From Alteromonadaceae bacterium (lineage in GTDB: Bacteria > Pseudomonadota > Gammaproteobacteria > Enterobacterales > Alteromonadaceae): a stretch of DNA of 53,952 bases. The translations under genes and the position numbers were made by a program. The notes beneath the pieces are model-generated. The model was not told the origin of the DNA. It searched no databases and saw only the letters and a list, made by a program, of their open reading frames with translations. Positions 45,865-53,952 of this stretch are shown here, one piece after another. Within the stretch, counting starts at the first letter, position 1. The number at the start of each line of letters is the position of its first letter. The stretch spans positions 1-53,952 of the forward strand of contig JABSOI010000042.1 of the NCBI GenBank assembly GCA_013216015.1, written 5' to 3'.

Positions 45865-47589
45865 ATGCTAAATAAATGTTTATTTCTGTTATTACTATTA
45901 CTGTCAGTCTCGACTTATGCCACTGATTATTACATCAATGCCGAGCAAGGTAATGATAGTAATTCAGGTAAATCAATTGAAGCACCTTGGCAAACGCTGA
46001 TTAAAGTTAAAGGAATACAATTGCAGGCGGGTGATCGTTTATTACTCGGGGCAGGACAAGAATTCCTTGGAAATCTAGAATTTTCCAATATTTTGGGCAC
46101 TGCGAAAAAGCCAATTTTAATATCTACTTATCAGCCTACTTATCAGCCTACTTATGTTTCTAAAAACAAAAGCAGCAGCAAAATAATTAAGCATGCGAAA
46201 ATAAATGCCAAAGGAAAATCAACAGGTATTTTGTTAATTGACAGTAGCTATATAAATATCAGTAATCTCAGTATTAGTGCTAATGGTGGAAGTTTTCCAA
46301 AACATTCAGAACTGCTCAGATCTAAGTTAGGAAAGCGTAAATTAAAGCCTAAACGCGTAGGTGTTTATGTTTTAGCTATAGAAAAAGGGCTATACAGTCA
46401 CATTAATATTGACAATGTTGAAGTCAAAGATGTCTTCGCAAATAATTCAGAATTTATTCGCTCTTATAAAGACACCACATCTGCCAATGGTCTTGAGGAA
46501 TATGGCTTTGGAATGTTTTTTATCAGTATGAAAGGTACAGAGCTAAGTCATGTCACTGTTAACAACTCTCACATCTCAAACGTTTCTCACACTGGCATAA
46601 AATTTAATGGCAAGCGATCTATTAACAATGTCATTCTAAGTAATAATAAGGTTTTTGATACGGGTGGCCCTGGAATGCAAATGTCGGGGGTTATGCATAG
46701 TCATGTGCATCATAACGAAGTTAATGGCTCCGGCAGTAATAAAGATGCTCGTAATTGGGCGCGCGGCAGTGGTATGTGGACCTGGGGTAGCTCGGATATC
46801 ATTGTTGAGCATAATAAATTTCTAAACGCTAAAGGTCCCGGTGATTCAGCTGGCTTCCATATTGATTTCAACTGCAACAACATCATTGTTCAATATAACC
46901 TTTCGGCTAATAATGCCGGCGGTTTTCTTGAGATCTTAGGTAATAATTATAACAACGCCTATCGTTATAACGTCAGTATTAATGATGGCTACCGGGTAAA
47001 GAAAAAAGGTGTAGCCTTTCAGGAAGGGAAAACGTTCTGGTTAAGTGGTTTTGTTGGCTCAGAGGTAAAAAATAAAAAACGTCGACCTAAAAAGCGTCAT
47101 GGTCCATATAACAGTTATCTTTATAACAACACTATTTTCGTAAAAGACGAAATTACCGCAAAGATGGCAGTAACCCGTGTGGCACAAGGCGCGGTGGTAG
47201 CCAACAATATTTTCCACATTATGGGGAACAGCAAGTTAGTTGCAGGCGATCAATATGTGCCTGAAAATAAAAAGGACAAAGTTAAACTTGATAACTTCAT
47301 CTTCGAAAACAACTTGTTTTTAAAACAAAGTAACTGGCCAAAAGAAGTACTGGTACAAGATAACAGTCCTATCTATGGCGATGCTAAGTTCGTTAATCCC
47401 GGAGGTTTCAATATTGAAGATTACACACCTACTAACCTGGCTCTGGTTCAAGACAAAGGGATAGAGATACCTACAATAATAGGCGACAAGATTGGTCTGA
47501 TTGTTGGCCTCAAAGCTGAAAAGGATATATTGGGCAATCCTATTCAAGGTAAACCTGATCTAGGTGCGATTGAAGTTTCCCAAAAATAA
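45865..47589 (+). CDS. Secreted right-handed parallel beta-helix protein
   Basis: This 574-residue protein has a signal peptide (cleavage near Ala19). The opening DYYINAEQGNDSNSGKSIEA is the usual start of pectate-lyase-like/DUF1565 beta-helix proteins. Repeating coils follow: ILLIDSSYINISNLSISANG, VTVNNSHISNVSHTGIKFNG, VILSNNKVFDTGG, IIVEHNKFLNAKG, IIVQYNLSANNAGG. The fold is used by polysaccharide lyases and some glycoside hydrolases such as GH82. No catalytic set is obvious, so the activity is open. Its position between two GH2 enzymes and beside sulfatases implies a role in depolymerising the same glycan. An operator lies 67 bp upstream. Confidence 0.8.
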   Translation: MLNKCLFLLLLLLSVSTYATDYYINAEQGNDSNSGKSIEAPWQTLIKVKGIQLQAGDRLLLGAGQEFLGNLEFSNILGTAKKPILISTYQPTYQPTYVSKNKSSSKIIKHAKINAKGKSTGILLIDSSYINISNLSISANGGSFPKHSELLRSKLGKRKLKPKRVGVYVLAIEKGLYSHINIDNVEVKDVFANNSEFIRSYKDTTSANGLEEYGFGMFFISMKGTELSHVTVNNSHISNVSHTGIKFNGKRSINNVILSNNKVFDTGGPGMQMSGVMHSHVHHNEVNGSGSNKDARNWARGSGMWTWGSSDIIVEHNKFLNAKGPGDSAGFHIDFNCNNIIVQYNLSANNAGGFLEILGNNYNNAYRYNVSINDGYRVKKKGVAFQEGKTFWLSGFVGSEVKNKKRRPKKRHGPYNSYLYNNTIFVKDEITAKMAVTRVAQGAVVANNIFHIMGNSKLVAGDQYVPENKKDKVKLDNFIFENNLFLKQSNWPKEVLVQDNSPIYGDAKFVNPGGFNIEDYTPTNLALVQDKGIEIPTIIGDKIGLIVGLKAEKDILGNPIQGKPDLGAIEVSQK

Positions 47590-47791
47590 ACTATAAATAA
47601 ACATGATTATTATGGAAAGTTGTCATAGCCCTATACAAGGCAACCTGTGGGACGAACAGCCCTAAAGCAGTAGACCTAAAGTAGCGTGATTTAAGTGTTT
47701 GAAGTAAAGCACGAAAGTGTTTTGTTGCTGAAATCCTAACCTTTGAAAAACGAAAAGAAAAACGAAAATAAAAATAAAAAGAGTAACAAAA

Positions 47792-50287
47792 ATGAAAATG
47801 AATTTTGCACGTAGTATTTTTATTTACCTTGTTTTAGGTTTCAGTTTATTGGTCAATGCCGGCGAATTAACTGTCAGTATAGAAAAGCAGAGTTTTAATG
47901 ACGATTGGCGTTTTGTCAAAGGCACATTAAATGGTGCTGAGCAAGTGGACTTTAACGATAGCAAATGGCGAGTGTTAAGACTTCCACATGACTGGGCTAT
48001 TGAAGGACCATTTTCAAAAAAATATAGCGCACGCAACGGTGGACTGCCAGTATTTGGTACGGCCTGGTATCGCAAAAACTTTACCTTGCCTGAGCAAAGT
48101 AAAGATAAGTTAGTGTCGGTAACTTTTGATGGCGTAATGGCCAACAGTCAGGTTTATGTAAATGGTGAATTTGTAGGTGAGCGCCCGTTTGGTTATATCG
48201 GTTTTCAATACGATATCAGCCAATATTTAAAGCCTGCAGGTGAAACTAATGTCATTGCCGTAAAAGTAGCACCCCAGAATTATTCTGCCCGCTGGTATTC
48301 GGGATCGGGTATTTATCGCAATACCTGGATAGAGTTTAATAACCCGGTACATATTGAACCTTGGTCAACCCAAATCAGTACACCTGAAATTAATAACAAC
48401 AGGGCTATAGTTTCAATCAATACAAATATAGCTAATCAGGGAAAGAGTAAAGACCTTGATGTTGAATTTGTTATTGTTGATGCCGATGGCAGCGAGGTGG
48501 CAAAAACCTCACAACACATTAGCAGTAAGACAAAAATAAGCACTAAGGTAACTGTTGAGTTGTCACTGAACAATCCCAGACGTTGGGATATTAACGATCC
48601 TTATCGTTATCAGGTGGTAACCAGATTAATCCATAAAGGTAAGTTAATTGATCAGGATATTCAGCCGTTAGGAATACGCACTATCGAATTTAAAGCCGAC
48701 GATGGTTTTTGGCTGAATGGCCGTCGTGTTGAAATTCAAGGTGTGTGTCTGCATCATGATAATGGCCCGTTAGGCGCGGTAGCGAATACCAGGGCAATTG
48801 AGCGCAAGCTTGAAATAATGCAGGAAATGGGCGTCAATGCAGTGCGTACTTCACATAACCCACCATCGCCTGAGCTGGTGGAACTGGCCGATAAAATGGG
48901 TATTTTGTTGCAGGTGGAAGCCTTTGATACCTGGTTAAAACCCAAAGCCACAGTGGTTAACGGTTATCATAAATATTATGAAGAATGGTCAGAGCGAGAC
49001 CTTAGCGATATGGTCAAACAAAACCGTAATAACCCTTCTGTGATCATGTGGAGCATAGGTAACGAAATTTATGAGCAAAAGCAAAAAAATGGTTGGAAGT
49101 TTGCCAAAAGACTAACAGAAATTGTAAAGCGTGCGGATCCGACTCGTTTGGTTACTGCTGGTTTAAGTGATTACCCTCATTTTCTAAAAAGCAAAATAGC
49201 CAATGAAATTGATATCGTTGGTTTAAATTACAAAGCGACAATTTATCAAGATCTTAGAAAGCAACATCCGGATTGGTTGATATTAGGCTCTGAAACCTCA
49301 TCTGTGGTAAGTACCCGCGGCGAATATCATTTCCCTGTTAAACCTTTAGAAAAACATCCTTCGAAATACGTAAGCAGCTATGATCTCTATGCACCATACT
49401 GGGCCTATATTCCCGATATAGAGTGGGACAATCTGGATAAAAATCCGGGCGTAATGGGGGAGTTTATCTGGACTGGCTTTGATTATCTGGGTGAGCCGAC
49501 ACCTTATGGTGGCCGCGATCATGGTGATAAATTTTACTGGAATCGTGACTGGCCAGCACGTAGCTCTTCGTTTGGTGCCGTTGATTTAGCCGGCTTGGTA
49601 AAAGATCGTTTCTACCTGTATCAAAGTCGCTGGACAACCCAGCCAATGGTTCACGTATTACCCCATTGGAACTGGCCTAACCGTGTTGGCGAAACCATCC
49701 CTGTAGTTGCTTATACCAACGCTGAAGAAGTCGAATTGTTTGTTAATGGCGTTTCACAAGGACGAAAAGTTAAAGGCGTCGACAAAATGCGTATTCCGGT
49801 AGAATTAAGATACGAGAAAAAGAAAACCACCCATTTTGACTCTCCATATCGCTTGAAATGGGATGTTGAGTATCAACCGGGCGACATTAAAGTGATTGCC
49901 TATAAAGATGGACAAGCGGTTGCTGAAAAGCAGATATTTACCGCTGGCCTACCTGCACAAGTAAAACTCACAGCAGACAGAACCGAACTTACCGCCGATG
50001 GTTATGATCTGGCCTATATTACGGTTGATGTATTAGACAAAAATGGCCATCTGGTGCCAGATGCTGACAACCTGATTCACTTTAGGGTAGAAGGCGCAGC
50101 AGAAGTTGCAGCAGTGGGTAATGGTGATTCAGCTACGGTTGAGCCATTTATCGCTGATTATCGCCGTGCTTTTAATGGTAAAGCAGTTCTGATTATTCGC
50201 ACAATTAAAGGTAAAACAGGTGACATTATTGTTAATGCTTTTAGTAAAGAATTAACCGTTAAAGCTATCAGGCTCAAGGCAAAATAA
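47792..50287 (+). CDS. Secreted GH2 glycoside hydrolase (beta-galactosidase type), copy 2
   Basis: This 831-residue enzyme has a signal peptide (cleavage near Ala23) and the same domain order as the GH2 at 42609: jelly roll (about 30-180), Ig-like domain, and TIM barrel. The acid/base is Glu425 in MWSIGNEI and the nucleophile Glu501 in LGSETSSV. A DUF4982-like domain and a C-terminal Ig-like domain starting AQVKLTADRTELTADG follow. The nucleophile context differs (GSET versus GTEM), suggesting the two paralogues act on different linkages or sulfation states. It follows the beta-helix gene by about 200 bp on the same strand. Confidence 0.88.
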   Translation: MKMNFARSIFIYLVLGFSLLVNAGELTVSIEKQSFNDDWRFVKGTLNGAEQVDFNDSKWRVLRLPHDWAIEGPFSKKYSARNGGLPVFGTAWYRKNFTLPEQSKDKLVSVTFDGVMANSQVYVNGEFVGERPFGYIGFQYDISQYLKPAGETNVIAVKVAPQNYSARWYSGSGIYRNTWIEFNNPVHIEPWSTQISTPEINNNRAIVSINTNIANQGKSKDLDVEFVIVDADGSEVAKTSQHISSKTKISTKVTVELSLNNPRRWDINDPYRYQVVTRLIHKGKLIDQDIQPLGIRTIEFKADDGFWLNGRRVEIQGVCLHHDNGPLGAVANTRAIERKLEIMQEMGVNAVRTSHNPPSPELVELADKMGILLQVEAFDTWLKPKATVVNGYHKYYEEWSERDLSDMVKQNRNNPSVIMWSIGNEIYEQKQKNGWKFAKRLTEIVKRADPTRLVTAGLSDYPHFLKSKIANEIDIVGLNYKATIYQDLRKQHPDWLILGSETSSVVSTRGEYHFPVKPLEKHPSKYVSSYDLYAPYWAYIPDIEWDNLDKNPGVMGEFIWTGFDYLGEPTPYGGRDHGDKFYWNRDWPARSSSFGAVDLAGLVKDRFYLYQSRWTTQPMVHVLPHWNWPNRVGETIPVVAYTNAEEVELFVNGVSQGRKVKGVDKMRIPVELRYEKKKTTHFDSPYRLKWDVEYQPGDIKVIAYKDGQAVAEKQIFTAGLPAQVKLTADRTELTADGYDLAYITVDVLDKNGHLVPDADNLIHFRVEGAAEVAAVGNGDSATVEPFIADYRRAFNGKAVLIIRTIKGKTGDIIVNAFSKELTVKAIRLKAK

Positions 50288-50478
50288 CATTCAACTTTCT
50301 AAAGTTTCTAAAATCGCCCGTACTGATACGGGCAAATAACTAGAGTTTGAATTCTAAGTTTCATTCATACACATTTTTATTTTGAGTGCGTAAATTGTAA
50401 TTAAAAAGAAGCATCAGTCTCCTTATCAACTGAGTTTAATAAGAAGGCCGATATTAATATTTATAGAGGTAGTTAAAT

Positions 50479-53463
50479 ATGTATACCAGAAAAAAATTTA
50501 ATTTGTCGACCATTAGCAAGGCATGCCTGTTAGTTTTAGGCGCGGGTTCATTACCAGCAATGGCAGCCGATTCGTCAGCATCTACAAAAAAGGTTGATGA
50601 AGTTGAAGTGATCACAGTTTCTGGGATCCGGGGCAGTCTTAAAAAATCAATGAACGACAAACGTTTTTCAACTGAAATCATGGACAGTATTTCAGCTGAA
50701 GATATTGGTCAGTTACCGGATGAAAATATTGCTGAAGCATTGCAACGTGTTACCGGTATTCAAATGTCTCGTACTTCTGATGGTGAAGGTTCTACTATCC
50801 AAATTAGAGGTATTTCTGATAATAACGTTGAAATTAATGGTCAATCGGCTGCAGGCTCTGAAGCAGACCGTAGTGTAAACTTTCAGGATTTACCTTCAGA
50901 GTTATTTTCTGGCATCGAAGTATTCAAGGCGCCTACGGCTGATCGTGTTGAAGGCTCTCTTGGCGGCACGGTTAATTTAAAAACGCGTAAACCGCTTAAC
51001 ATTAACAAAGATCAATTATTAACAATTACGGCTAAAGGCAAGTATTCTGAAGTGCCGGATGACATAGCTCCGGATCTGAATGTTTTCTTTTCTAAAAACT
51101 TCCGTGATACTGCCTATGGCGATTTTGGCCTGATCTTTAACGGCGGCTCGAAAAAAGTCGTTACCAGAACAGATGCATACGGTGGTGGTGACTTTGAAAG
51201 TGCCACTGCTTTGTGGTTGAAAAAAACAGGCGTAGACGTTCCTGCAGGTTCTACCAAGGTTAACCCTTTCAAGAAAGCTGGCCCTTTTGCGTATGATAGT
51301 AACGTTGATGTAAATGGCGATGGTGTTGCAGACGCAAATGATGTGTTTTATATGCCGGCAGGTTTTCGAAGCTTTACCCGTGCATTGGAATCAAAAAGAG
51401 ATTCATTTAATTCTAGTTTTCAATGGCAGCCTAATGACGAGTTAAATTTATTTCTAGATTTAACTTATAACGAAAGTAAGCAGGTTGAGGGTGGCTCTCA
51501 TGTTAATGTGCAAATAAATGGCGGTCGCTCATATATATTAGCCGACGGAGACCAAACGTTTAATAATTTAGGTAATGGAACCTATGTTTTGGAAAAAGGC
51601 TTGATTGGCTCCGCTAACTTACGATACGGCGGTGCACCTTCAACCAAAATCATCTGGCGTGATTCACAAAAGTTCACCTTTGGGGGTGACTATCAGCTAA
51701 ATGACAGATTAAATGTTGCCTTTGTACTGAACTCTTCAAAAGGCGATAAAAGAACCTCACAATCATCGTTGAACATGGCCTATGATTTTAATGGTGATAA
51801 TAATATCAATGCCAATGATAATACGGCAATTATATCATTCAACCATGCAGACTCTTTATTACCATACCTTACGTATTATAATTCACCTTTTGGTGCCAAT
51901 GGCCCGTCATCTATCGGTGAACTGGATGCCATTGACTACACGTCTCTATCCAATCCAAATTTGAACTTCAACCAGTTGCAGCGTAATGCTGACGATTCAC
52001 AAAATCAGGATGAAGCAGCCCAATTAGATTTTACTTATGAACTGGACGGTGACGTTATCACTACGGTTCAAACGGGTGTTAGATACTCAACAAAAGAATT
52101 TCACCGTGCTTCATGGCAAAATCAAAGCCAAAATAAAGCTTCTTTCACGGATGGTTTAACTCAGACAGTAAATATACGACAAATTGCAGTGGATCCCAGT
52201 TCAAATGCATCTGCTGAAAATGCTCAAATTGCTCAAGATTTTCAACAATGTTTTACTGATGTTGAGATTGATTTAGACCATGGTGGCAATATGCCACAAT
52301 CATGGGCAAATACTGAGTGTAAGAGTGACTTTTTCACTGACTACTTTGGCATGCATGATATTCGTGCAATTAGCGAATCGCGCGGTGCAGGTTATTATGA
52401 GCGTCCGGAAAGCCGTTACACAGTAGAAGAAGAAACTTTGGCAATGTATGTTCGTGCTGATTTCATGACAGAGGTGAGTGGTTTAGAGTTTTTTGGTAAC
52501 TTTGGTGTTCGCTATATATCAACAGACACTACATCTACAGGGCTGGTTGCTGCTAATCCTGAAGCCAAGCCGGGAAGTCAGACATTTAACACAGAAAGTT
52601 TTGGTGGTGATTATCAAGAATTTTTACCTAGTATTAACCTGAACTTGGCTCTGACTAATGACATGTTCTTACGATTTGCTGCATACAAAGCTATTTCTCG
52701 CCCAGGTTTATCAAAATTATCGCCTGGAGTTAGATTGAGAGTAAATGATGAGTTAGAAGGTATTGCTGGAATTGCTGATCTTGGCAACCCTAACCTTAAG
52801 CCGATAAAAGCAACTAACCTTGATCTTTCATACGAATGGTATTATTCAGACAGCAGTATGTTTGCTGCGGCAATTTTCTATAAAGATTTAGATTCAATTA
52901 TTGCTACGTCTCCTTTAAGAGTAGAGATAGATTTAGGTGGTCAGACTTGGTTAGCAAGCCAACCTGCAAATTTACCGGGTACGAAAATTAAAGGTTATGA
53001 ACTTAACATACAGCATAGCTTTGATCACTTAGCTGGATTACTTACGCATACGGGTATAGGTGCAAATTATACTTATACCAGCGAAAATAGTGACCTGTTT
53101 GACCAGGAAGGTGACCAGATAACACGTAAAGGATTATCTGAAAACAGCTTTAACTTTTCGACTTATTATGATGACGGCAAGTTAAGCTTACGTTTAGCGT
53201 ACACATGGCGTGATGACTTTGTACGTAGAGAAAACGTTATATTAGGTTTTGGCTCTAAATACTTGCTACCTGAGATGGAGAAGGCCAGAGGGCAACTTGA
53301 CCTTTCCGCTAACTATACGGTAACCAAAAGTCTTAAAGTTAATTTTTCAGCGGTCAACCTGACTGATTCGACTACAGAACGTTTTATGAAATATGAGAAT
53401 TTGACTAATTTCGTGGCTAATTCTGGTCGTCGTTATAATTTAGGTGTTGTTTATCGTTTTTAA
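50479..53463 (+). CDS. TonB-dependent outer-membrane receptor (sulfated-glycan locus)
   Basis: This 994-residue receptor has a signal peptide (cleavage near AMA-A, residue 30), TonB-box-like VEVITVSGIRGSL, and a plug domain from ISAEDIGQLPDENIAEAL with IQIRGISDNNVEINGQ. The large barrel ends in the terminal phenylalanine of VVYRF. Two loop segments, DVNGDGVADANDVF (residues 277-290) and DFNGDNNINANDNT (436-449), look like dockerin/EF-hand calcium loops. These are unusual inside a receptor barrel. It should import oligosaccharides made by the two GH2 enzymes and partners. A bidirectional terminator follows. Confidence 0.93.
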   Translation: MYTRKKFNLSTISKACLLVLGAGSLPAMAADSSASTKKVDEVEVITVSGIRGSLKKSMNDKRFSTEIMDSISAEDIGQLPDENIAEALQRVTGIQMSRTSDGEGSTIQIRGISDNNVEINGQSAAGSEADRSVNFQDLPSELFSGIEVFKAPTADRVEGSLGGTVNLKTRKPLNINKDQLLTITAKGKYSEVPDDIAPDLNVFFSKNFRDTAYGDFGLIFNGGSKKVVTRTDAYGGGDFESATALWLKKTGVDVPAGSTKVNPFKKAGPFAYDSNVDVNGDGVADANDVFYMPAGFRSFTRALESKRDSFNSSFQWQPNDELNLFLDLTYNESKQVEGGSHVNVQINGGRSYILADGDQTFNNLGNGTYVLEKGLIGSANLRYGGAPSTKIIWRDSQKFTFGGDYQLNDRLNVAFVLNSSKGDKRTSQSSLNMAYDFNGDNNINANDNTAIISFNHADSLLPYLTYYNSPFGANGPSSIGELDAIDYTSLSNPNLNFNQLQRNADDSQNQDEAAQLDFTYELDGDVITTVQTGVRYSTKEFHRASWQNQSQNKASFTDGLTQTVNIRQIAVDPSSNASAENAQIAQDFQQCFTDVEIDLDHGGNMPQSWANTECKSDFFTDYFGMHDIRAISESRGAGYYERPESRYTVEEETLAMYVRADFMTEVSGLEFFGNFGVRYISTDTTSTGLVAANPEAKPGSQTFNTESFGGDYQEFLPSINLNLALTNDMFLRFAAYKAISRPGLSKLSPGVRLRVNDELEGIAGIADLGNPNLKPIKATNLDLSYEWYYSDSSMFAAAIFYKDLDSIIATSPLRVEIDLGGQTWLASQPANLPGTKIKGYELNIQHSFDHLAGLLTHTGIGANYTYTSENSDLFDQEGDQITRKGLSENSFNFSTYYDDGKLSLRLAYTWRDDFVRRENVILGFGSKYLLPEMEKARGQLDLSANYTVTKSLKVNFSAVNLTDSTTERFMKYENLTNFVANSGRRYNLGVVYRF

Positions 53464-53516
53464 TAAAGATTATGGTTAGTAGCTAAAGAGTGGAAATAAT
53501 ATTCACTCATTTAATT

Positions 53517-53549
53517 AAAATCGAGTATCAGTGATACTCGATTTTTTTT
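53517..53549. terminator. Bidirectional Rho-independent terminator
   Basis: ATCGAGTAT and ATACTCGAT form a perfect stem, with A-runs before and T-runs after, so it can end both the receptor transcript and the convergent sulfatase transcript. Confidence 0.9.
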
Positions 53550-53584
53550 AGCTCGTTTATATTAGTCCGTTTATATAAGATCAG

Positions 53585-53952
53585 CTATTTATGCTTCTTA
53601 TTAAATTTTTTCTTCGCTCCCAGTAATCCCATAAATACAGGATCTTTTAACTCACTTTCCCAGGCTTTCATTTCTTTTTTCTGTTGGTCAAACTGCGCTG
53701 TGTTGTCTTTAAAAAGATTGGTGGTTTCAGATAAGTCTTTTTCCAAATCATATAAATGACGTTGGCTATGTTTATTTTTTTGAAAAAGAATAGCTTTGTC
53801 ATTGCCACGGCGAGTCGCCAGAATGCCTTTATCGAAATTGCGCCAGAACAAAACATCATGAGGCTGTTCTTTATTTGTAGCCGACCAATTTCCTGTCGTA
53901 CTTTTTACCAAATTATCTATCATACAATTTGGCAATATTAAGGCTACATTCC
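53585..53952 (-). CDS. Sulfatase, C-terminal fragment (runs off window)
   Basis: The reading frame stays open to the right edge, so this is the 3' end of a larger gene. The visible 120 or so residues carry the usual sulfatase tail: PHDVLFWRNFDKGILATRRG, then HLYDLEKDLSETTNLF and a WESELKDP ending. The catalytic domain lies outside the window. It is convergent with the TonB receptor and shares the terminator with it. It is a second sulfatase for the same locus. Confidence 0.8.
   Translation of the reverse strand, partial: NVALILPNCMIDNLVKSTTGNWSATNKEQPHDVLFWRNFDKGILATRRGNDKAILFQKNKHSQRHLYDLEKDLSETTNLFKDNTAQFDQQKKEMKAWESELKDPVFMGLLGAKKKFNKKHK

Overview
The window looks like chromosomal DNA from a marine, AT-rich gammaproteobacterium of the order Alteromonadales (Colwelliaceae- or Alteromonadaceae-like). 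This is an inference from family-level resemblance, gene order (pspF/pspABC/ycjXF/tyrR), a compact gammaproteobacterial 4.5S RNA, and large TonB-dependent receptors beside secreted polysaccharide-degrading enzymes. No database search was possible.

Positions 1-17755 read as conserved core genome. After a 51-bp tandem repeat at the left edge, the minus strand carries pspF-sapA-sapB-sapC-sapD-sapF as one tight unit. Divergently on the plus strand lie pspA-pspB-pspC behind a sigma54-type promoter, then ycjX-ycjF and tyrR with its own TyrR box. Next come two tyrosine-catabolism genes (a fumarylacetoacetate hydrolase family gene and maleylacetoacetate isomerase), a DUF3014 protein, the 4.5S SRP RNA gene (ffs) and an acyltransferase-3 membrane protein.

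Positions 18000-31400 form a xylan-type utilisation locus: a flavin-dependent (tryptophan-type) halogenase, a secreted GH26 enzyme resembling beta-1,3-xylanases with a rhombosortase-type C-terminal tail, a TonB-dependent receptor co-directional with a 924-residue lipoprotein built of five CC-containing repeats, and xylose isomerase. Seven copies of a palindrome close to TGTTAGCGCTAACA mark it as a LacI-type regulon. Next to three of these sites is the wreck of a LacI-family gene. The xylA segment is bracketed by inverted copies of a roughly 150-bp MITE-like element.

Positions 31696-36932 are a MacB/FtsX-type ABC export operon with one ATPase, three consecutive periplasmic adaptors and one permease. 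It is followed by an HxlR-type regulator and a divergent double-cupin gene.

Positions 39373-53952 form a second polysaccharide locus: a sulfatase, a decayed TonB receptor, two GH2 glycosidases flanking a secreted beta-helix protein, an intact TonB receptor, and the 3' part of a second sulfatase running off the right edge. The likely substrate is a sulfated algal galactan or similar polymer, but the sequence does not fix it. Palindromes of a different type (AGGAAAACGTTTTCCT and relatives) and a small mobile element with 21-bp perfect terminal inverted repeats lie between these genes.
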